64,000 bases of DNA from Actinomycetospora callitridis. Lineage in GTDB: Bacteria > Actinomycetota > Actinomycetes > Mycobacteriales > Pseudonocardiaceae. Every line of letters starts with the position of its first letter. Within the stretch, counting starts at the first letter, position 1. The notes beneath the pieces are model-generated. The model did no database searches and had not been told where the DNA came from. It was given only the letters and a program-made list of their open reading frames with translations. Position numbers and translations under genes: made by a program. Positions 60,391-64,000 of the stretch are shown here, piece after piece. The stretch is taken from positions 1 through 64,000 of the forward strand of contig NZ_JAQZAK010000007.1 in assembly GCF_028737265.1 (NCBI RefSeq), read 5' to 3'.

Positions 60391-60469
60391 GGGCTCCCGG
60401 TCGCAAGCCGCTCGCGCCCGGCTTGTAGGCTCGTACGCGACTCACCGGGGCCTTCCCGGAGAGGCCAAT

Positions 60470-60543
60470 GGTGGGTGTAGCTCAGTTGGCAGAGCACTGG
60501 GTTGTGATCCCAGGTGTCGCGGGTTCAAGTCCCGTCACTCACC
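60470..60543 (+). tRNA. tRNA-His (anticodon GTG)
   Basis: The acceptor GTGGGTG (60471-60477) pairs with CACTCAC (60536-60542, one G-T). The extra G at 60470 opposite C at 60543 is the G-1 identity element of tRNA-His. The anticodon loop TTGTGAT gives GTG. D and T arms are intact. TAGGCT at 60425-60430 may be the -10 box. CCA is not encoded. Confidence 0.95.
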
Positions 60544-60605
60544 CGGACGGCAGTGGTCCACCCGCTGTCGGATCGGACCGCTGGCTTTGCTAGGGTTTCG
60601 ATCAC

Positions 60606-60678
60606 GCGCCGTTAGCTCAATGGGCAGAGCAAGTGACTCTTAATCACTGGGTTCGGGGTTCGAGTCCCTGACGGCGCA
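60606..60678 (+). tRNA. tRNA-Lys (anticodon CTT)
   Basis: GCGCCGT (60606-60612) pairs with ACGGCGC (60671-60677), then A. Anticodon loop ACTCTTAAT gives CTT. TAGGGT at 60591-60596 is a likely -10 box. It borders the degraded stretch to its right, so its 3' end is a candidate site for element integration, though no duplicated tRNA end is visible in the window. Confidence 0.95.
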
Positions 60679-61048
60679 CCCTTCTTGCAGGTCATAGCTC
60701 TACGGAGCGATCTTAATGTGACTCCAGCCGTATCCAACGGGCCGTTAATCCCGGAGCATCGGGCTCGGAATGATCGACTACCGCGATCACTGACTCCGCA
60801 CCGTCGGGTCCGGCGACGGGGCCACCTCATGGCCGGGTACCTCGGCGATCAGGGCGCAGGGAGTTGTCCCGGTGAAATCAGCAGGTTCACACCGAGGGTC
60901 TGCCCGGACTGGTGATCGGGCCCGGTCGGGCGGCCGTAGGTGTTCGCGCCACAGATGATCGCGCAGGTGCCTCGGCGGTTCACGGTGACCTAGGGAGACC
61001 CGACCGAGCGTCGAAGGCTGCACGCCAGGACGGACACATGAGCCCCGA

Positions 61049-61312
61049 TCAGTCGGCGGCCGCGTGGGTGACTGGCTCGACGTGGACCTCGGCGCCGACC
61101 ACGGCAGGCTGGATGCCTGCGCCGGGCAGGTCCAGTCGGTAGACCCAGTGCACGTCGACTACCCGGTAGCGGCCGGCGCGCTCGTCGTTGGTACGGGGGC
61201 TGGCGTTGCATAGCCACAGCGTCTGGCTGATGGCCGGCACCTCGGGTGCATCGCCGAGCCACAACGCCGTCTCGTCGTCCGGGCTGGCTAGGAACACCGA
61301 CACCGCAGTCAT
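61049..61312 (-). CDS. Hypothetical small protein
   Basis: 87 residues with a natural composition (MTAVSVFLASPDDETALWLG, QTLWLCNASPRTNDERAGRY, then VVDVHWVYRLDLPGAG). Its ATG overlaps the stop of the upstream frame by ATGA, as genuine coupled genes do. I do not recognise a family. Linkage to a frameshifted partner suggests it is left over from a decayed operon. Confidence 0.45.
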   Translation of the reverse strand: MTAVSVFLASPDDETALWLGDAPEVPAISQTLWLCNASPRTNDERAGRYRVVDVHWVYRLDLPGAGIQPAVVGAEVHVEPVTHAAAD

Positions 61313-61575
61313 GTCGGCTCAGTTCCCTGCGTGCTCGTCGGTGCTTGAGGGTGTGCGGGACCCGGGAGCCGGGGTCCTGGTCCTGGCCGTCGGTGAACAC
61401 GACGAGGCCGTGCCGGCCCCACAGCCTGCTCGCGGTCACGGGGACGGTGGACATACCCTGCTCGCTCGCGGTCACGGTGCCGGTGACGATGCTCGAGGGC
61501 CCGCAGGTCGGCGGCGGTGAAGCCACGGTCCACGGCGAAGGGTTGCCCGTCCTCGACGAGCAGGGTGGTGGTCAT
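61309..61575 (-). pseudogene. Probable frameshifted gene remnant
   Basis: The frame opens MTTTLLVEDGQPFAVDRG FTAADLRAL with natural composition. Afterwards it turns into Arg/His/Pro-rich sequence typical of a wrong frame. In the neighbouring minus frame, sensible sequence continues at the same place (SIVTGTVTASEQGMSTVPV, then RLWGRHGLVVFTDGQDQDPG). A single-base indel near 61500 would join them. The stop overlaps the ATG of the 87-residue gene. No function is recognised. Confidence 0.4.
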
Positions 61576-62366
61576 TGGGGCGCCCCTCTCGGGTCAAGGA
61601 TGGGTCCCGCGAGCGTGCTCTCGTCGGTCGGTCATCCCGCACCACTGAACCGATGATTTCGCATTGAGGCTCGGCGTGAGGGCAGTCCGCCCGCCCCGTG
61701 ACCGAGCCACCAGGTCACGCATGCGGGCGGCACGGTGATGCCGGCGATGTCGTAGGGATTCTCAGCTCCCGCAGCATCCGGGTCGAGGGCGCTCGCTGAC
61801 GCAGCCGGTGTGCGACCGCGCGTCGCGAGTGATGAGCGGGGACTGATCCGAACCTCGTCCTCACGCGAACATCCCCGGTAAGCCGCGAGGCCTCTACCCA
61901 TACGTCGGTGGCGTGGGGACCTCTCGCGGGATCTGCGACGACGTCGCGGCAAAGGGCTACGAGGTGTTCGAGCTCAGCCGTTCTGGGGCCGCGGCCGTGG
62001 TGTGAGCGCCGAGCCCGGTCCCATCGCCGGCCGAGGTGTGAGCGGGGCCGCGGTTCGATCGGCGGCTCCGGTCTGATCGCTGCCGCGGGTGGGCGGGCAC
62101 GCGCTCTCCGGCGGCGCCGAGTGCAGGCAGCTCCGGGATTGCCTCCTCCGACTCGGCACGCGGCCACCGCCGCGACTCAAACGTGTCCAAGCTCGACCGC
62201 GAATCGTGCTAGCCAGGTCGGTCGCGGGAGCGGACGGTCCGGGGCGAGCACATCTCGAGTACGCCACGACACAGGGAGGACGACCGCCTATGACCGCCGG
62301 CCCTAGGAGGCGGCGGTGGCGGGGCGCGAGAGAGCCAACATTCAAGAAACTCACCAGGAGGAACCC

Positions 62367-63317
62367 ATGCCAGGACGAGTGCTCGACCCGCAGGTCGAAG
62401 CGCTGCTGCAACAGATGCGCGAGGCCGGGCAGCCGCCCTTCGAGCACATGAGCGTGCCGCAGGCCCGGCAGGCCGCGGCGGTGTTCGCCGACCTACAGGG
62501 ACCCGGGCCCGAGGTCGCCTCCGTCCAGCATCGCTTCATCCCGGGACCGACCGCTGACCTGCCCGCGCGGATCTACACGCCGCAGGGTGAGGGCCCGTTC
62601 CCGGCGATCTTGTACTACCACGGCAGCGGCTGGGTGATCCTCAACATCGAGATCTGCGACGCAACGATGCGTGCGCTGGCGAACGACACCGGCTGCGTCG
62701 TGGTCGCGCTGAACTACCAGAAGGCACCCGAGCACAAGTTCCCGGTGCCGTTCAACGACGCGTGGGCCGGCTTGTGCTGGCTGGTCGACCACGCGTCCGA
62801 AATCGACGTCGACCCGGCGCGGATCGCGGTGGGCGGCGACAGCGCGGGCGCCAACCTCGCGGCGGCCGTCGCGATCAAGTCACGCGACCAGGGCGGCCCC
62901 GCACTGGCCTACCAGCTGCTCGTCTACCCCGCCGTCGAGCGCGACGTCGACAAGCCGTCGGCGGTCGAGAACGCCGAGGGCTACCTGCTGCAGCGAGAGT
63001 CGATGCGCTGGTTCTGGGGCCACTACCTTGACGGCGCGACCGACGAGCCGGACTGGCGGGCGTTTCCGTTGCAGGCGGCGAGCCTGGCCGATCTTCCCCC
63101 CGCGCTGGTGGTCACTGCGGAGTTCGACCCGCTGCGTGACGATGGGCGGCTCTACGCCGAGCGCCTGCGCGCCGAGGGGGTGAAGGTGACCTACAGCAAC
63201 TACGACGGCATGATCCACGGGTTCTACTGGATGCAGGCAGTGCTGGACGGCGCCCGGGAGTTGCACGCAGAGATCGCGCGGGAGGTGCGGGCCGCTCTGC
63301 ATACCTCCAGCTCCTGA
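62367..63317 (+). CDS. Alpha/beta hydrolase, HSL-type esterase
   Basis: 316 residues, ATG 62367 with AGGAGGAA at 62356-62363. Hormone-sensitive-lipase family: oxyanion motif YYHGSGW (usual HGGGW), nucleophile GGDSAGANLAAAVAI, acid in TAEFDPLRDDG and His in YDGMIHGFYWM. It hydrolyses short-chain esters. It lies 265 bp upstream of a Baeyer-Villiger-like monooxygenase on the same strand, which suggests it cleaves the ester or lactone formed by that enzyme. No signal peptide. Confidence 0.9.
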   Translation: MPGRVLDPQVEALLQQMREAGQPPFEHMSVPQARQAAAVFADLQGPGPEVASVQHRFIPGPTADLPARIYTPQGEGPFPAILYYHGSGWVILNIEICDATMRALANDTGCVVVALNYQKAPEHKFPVPFNDAWAGLCWLVDHASEIDVDPARIAVGGDSAGANLAAAVAIKSRDQGGPALAYQLLVYPAVERDVDKPSAVENAEGYLLQRESMRWFWGHYLDGATDEPDWRAFPLQAASLADLPPALVVTAEFDPLRDDGRLYAERLRAEGVKVTYSNYDGMIHGFYWMQAVLDGARELHAEIAREVRAALHTSSS

Positions 63318-63581
63318 GGCACCGGAGCCGCCCTGAGGCCCCGGCGCTCGTCGCACCCCTCGAGGTGGAAGAGAGCAGCTAACGGCACACAGGGTTGGGT
63401 CCGGCCGGGGGCTGTCATCGCCGTTGCTCAGGAGCGTCACGGCGGAGGCACAGTGCGAACAATTTCGGTCGCGGCAGGTCTGCACGCCGTGTCCCGTGTG
63501 CCGCGCATCGGGCAGTGTCGTGGGTCACAGCGGGTCGGCGACGGTCGGGAGCGTCCGCGCCGGACGAGGAGGTCCGTGGAC
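63318..63581 (+). promoter_or_regulatory. Intergenic region before the monooxygenase, no gene seen
   Basis: 264 bp without a supported gene. GAGGAGG near 63565 is the ribosome-binding site of the monooxygenase. The direct repeats of GTGTC/GTGTG around 63490-63525 could be a regulator site, but no dyad is clear. Confidence 0.3.
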
Positions 63582-64000
63582 ATGACGACGGCAGAGAGGA
63601 CGGCGGAGTCGACGTCGGGAGGGCAGGACGTCGACGTCGACGCCGTGATCATCGGGGCCGGGTTCTCCGGGCTCTACATGCTGCACACACTGCGCAACCG
63701 GATGGGCCTGCGGGCCCGCGTGTTCGAGCGGGGATCGGGCGTCGGCGGCACCTGGTACTGGAACCGGTACCCGGGCGCACGCTCGGACTCGGACTCGTAC
63801 ATCTACGGCTTCACCTTCGACCGCGACCTGTGGCTCGAGTGGGAGTGGAGTGAGCGCTACCCCGAGCAGCACGAAATCCGGGCCTACCTCGAGCACGTCA
63901 CTGAGCGCTTCGACCTCGCCCGCGACATCACCTTCTCCACGAACGTCCTGGCCGCGACCTTCGACGAGTCCACCGACACCTGGGAGGTCGCCACCGACAC
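63582..64000 (+). CDS. Flavin monooxygenase, Baeyer-Villiger type (partial, runs off the window)
   Basis: First 139 residues of an FAD/NADPH monooxygenase. ATG 63582 follows GAGGAGG by about 9 nt. The Rossmann motif VIIGAGFSGLYMLHTLR and GVGGTWYWNRYPGARSDSDS match cyclohexanone- and acetone-monooxygenase-like BVMOs. Later fingerprint residues lie beyond base 64000. BVMOs insert oxygen next to a ketone carbonyl to give an ester. The upstream HSL esterase would then open the ester. Confidence 0.88.
   Translation, partial: MTTAERTAESTSGGQDVDVDAVIIGAGFSGLYMLHTLRNRMGLRARVFERGSGVGGTWYWNRYPGARSDSDSYIYGFTFDRDLWLEWEWSERYPEQHEIRAYLEHVTERFDLARDITFSTNVLAATFDESTDTWEVATD

Larger units (their letters stand above)
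60679..62366. other. Degraded intergenic stretch, candidate island boundary
   Basis: About 1.7 kb right of tRNA-Lys with almost no convincing genes, in contrast to the tightly packed DNA on its left. The first 100 bases are AT-richer. Two remnant-like minus-strand reading frames (61049-61312 and 61309-61575) are described separately. Other long frames here have amino-acid compositions typical of antisense or shifted frames. No integrase, transposase or direct repeat was recognised. It may be the eroded remains of an element inserted at tRNA-Lys. Confidence 0.5.

Noticed and set aside
60612..60830. 72-residue minus-strand frame across tRNA-Lys
   Set aside because: Its C-terminal half is the antisense of the tRNA (a well-known spurious translation) and the rest lacks natural composition.
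60685..60915. 76-residue plus-strand frame after tRNA-Lys
   Set aside because: No ribosome-binding site, and composition without a plausible fold or family; treated as part of the degraded stretch.

Overview
The window comes from a high-GC actinobacterium. The gene set (WhiB3-type regulator, Bpa proteasome activator, WS/DGAT acyltransferase, AcrA1-type fatty acyl reductase, RsbW/SigF modules, many GTG starts, ATGA/GTGA gene overlaps) points to the Pseudonocardiales, probably a Pseudonocardia-like genus. This placement is by gene content only. The left edge appears to be the leader of an rRNA operon transcribed leftward out of the window. The right edge lies inside a Baeyer-Villiger-type monooxygenase gene.

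Layout: 0.4-9.8 kb holds housekeeping and lipid genes: a CopD-CtaG fusion, tRNA-Arg, a dehalogenase-like hydrolase with a divergent TetR gene, an SDR, an ArsR-SRPBCC pair, a WS/DGAT and a gluconokinase. 9.87-19.8 kb is a selenocysteine locus. It contains tRNA-Sec, a formate dehydrogenase alpha subunit whose in-frame TGA is followed by a bacterial SECIS hairpin, an iron-sulfur subunit, an NrfD-type membrane subunit, selA and selB. A DUF318-type permease between them is interrupted by an in-frame TAG. A P450 gene flanked by 56-bp inverted repeats follows. 21.3-25.1 kb carries RsbW/SigF/STAS regulators, WhiB3, Bpa and a STAS-ATPase fusion. 25.1-30.3 kb carries topoisomerase IB, a RecQ-like helicase and malQ.

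31.3-43.8 kb is an activated-heptose and glycan cluster: gmhB, gmhA, two hldE-like genes, two GT9 heptosyltransferase-like genes and three other glycosyltransferases. A second RsbW-SigF pair sits beside it behind a good SigF-type promoter and is translationally coupled to one GT9 gene. 43.9-51.5 kb holds membrane proteins, an MFS pump and a coupled run YihY/BrkB - cruF-like - GT2 - crtI-like that looks carotenoid-related. 51.5-60.4 kb has a CDP-alcohol phosphatidyltransferase, an ATP-dependent DNA ligase, a coupled fatty acyl reductase/acyl-CoA synthetase pair, two bPH2 membrane proteins, oligoribonuclease and a cupin. tRNA-His and tRNA-Lys follow. Beyond tRNA-Lys is about 1.7 kb of degraded sequence with gene remnants, then an HSL-type esterase and a flavin monooxygenase, which together suggest ketone-to-ester catabolism.

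The most unusual feature is a 42-bp palindromic repeat present five times between 30.3 and 51.5 kb. It is palindromic around CGGCTATAGCCG. Two copies lie in frame inside coding genes (hldE-like and GT9). Three copies sit at gene ends and supply the stop codons. This resembles protein-invading palindromic elements known from other bacteria, but I do not recognise this family. The selenocysteine locus, with a SECIS loop placed 18 nt after the UGA, is the second highlight.
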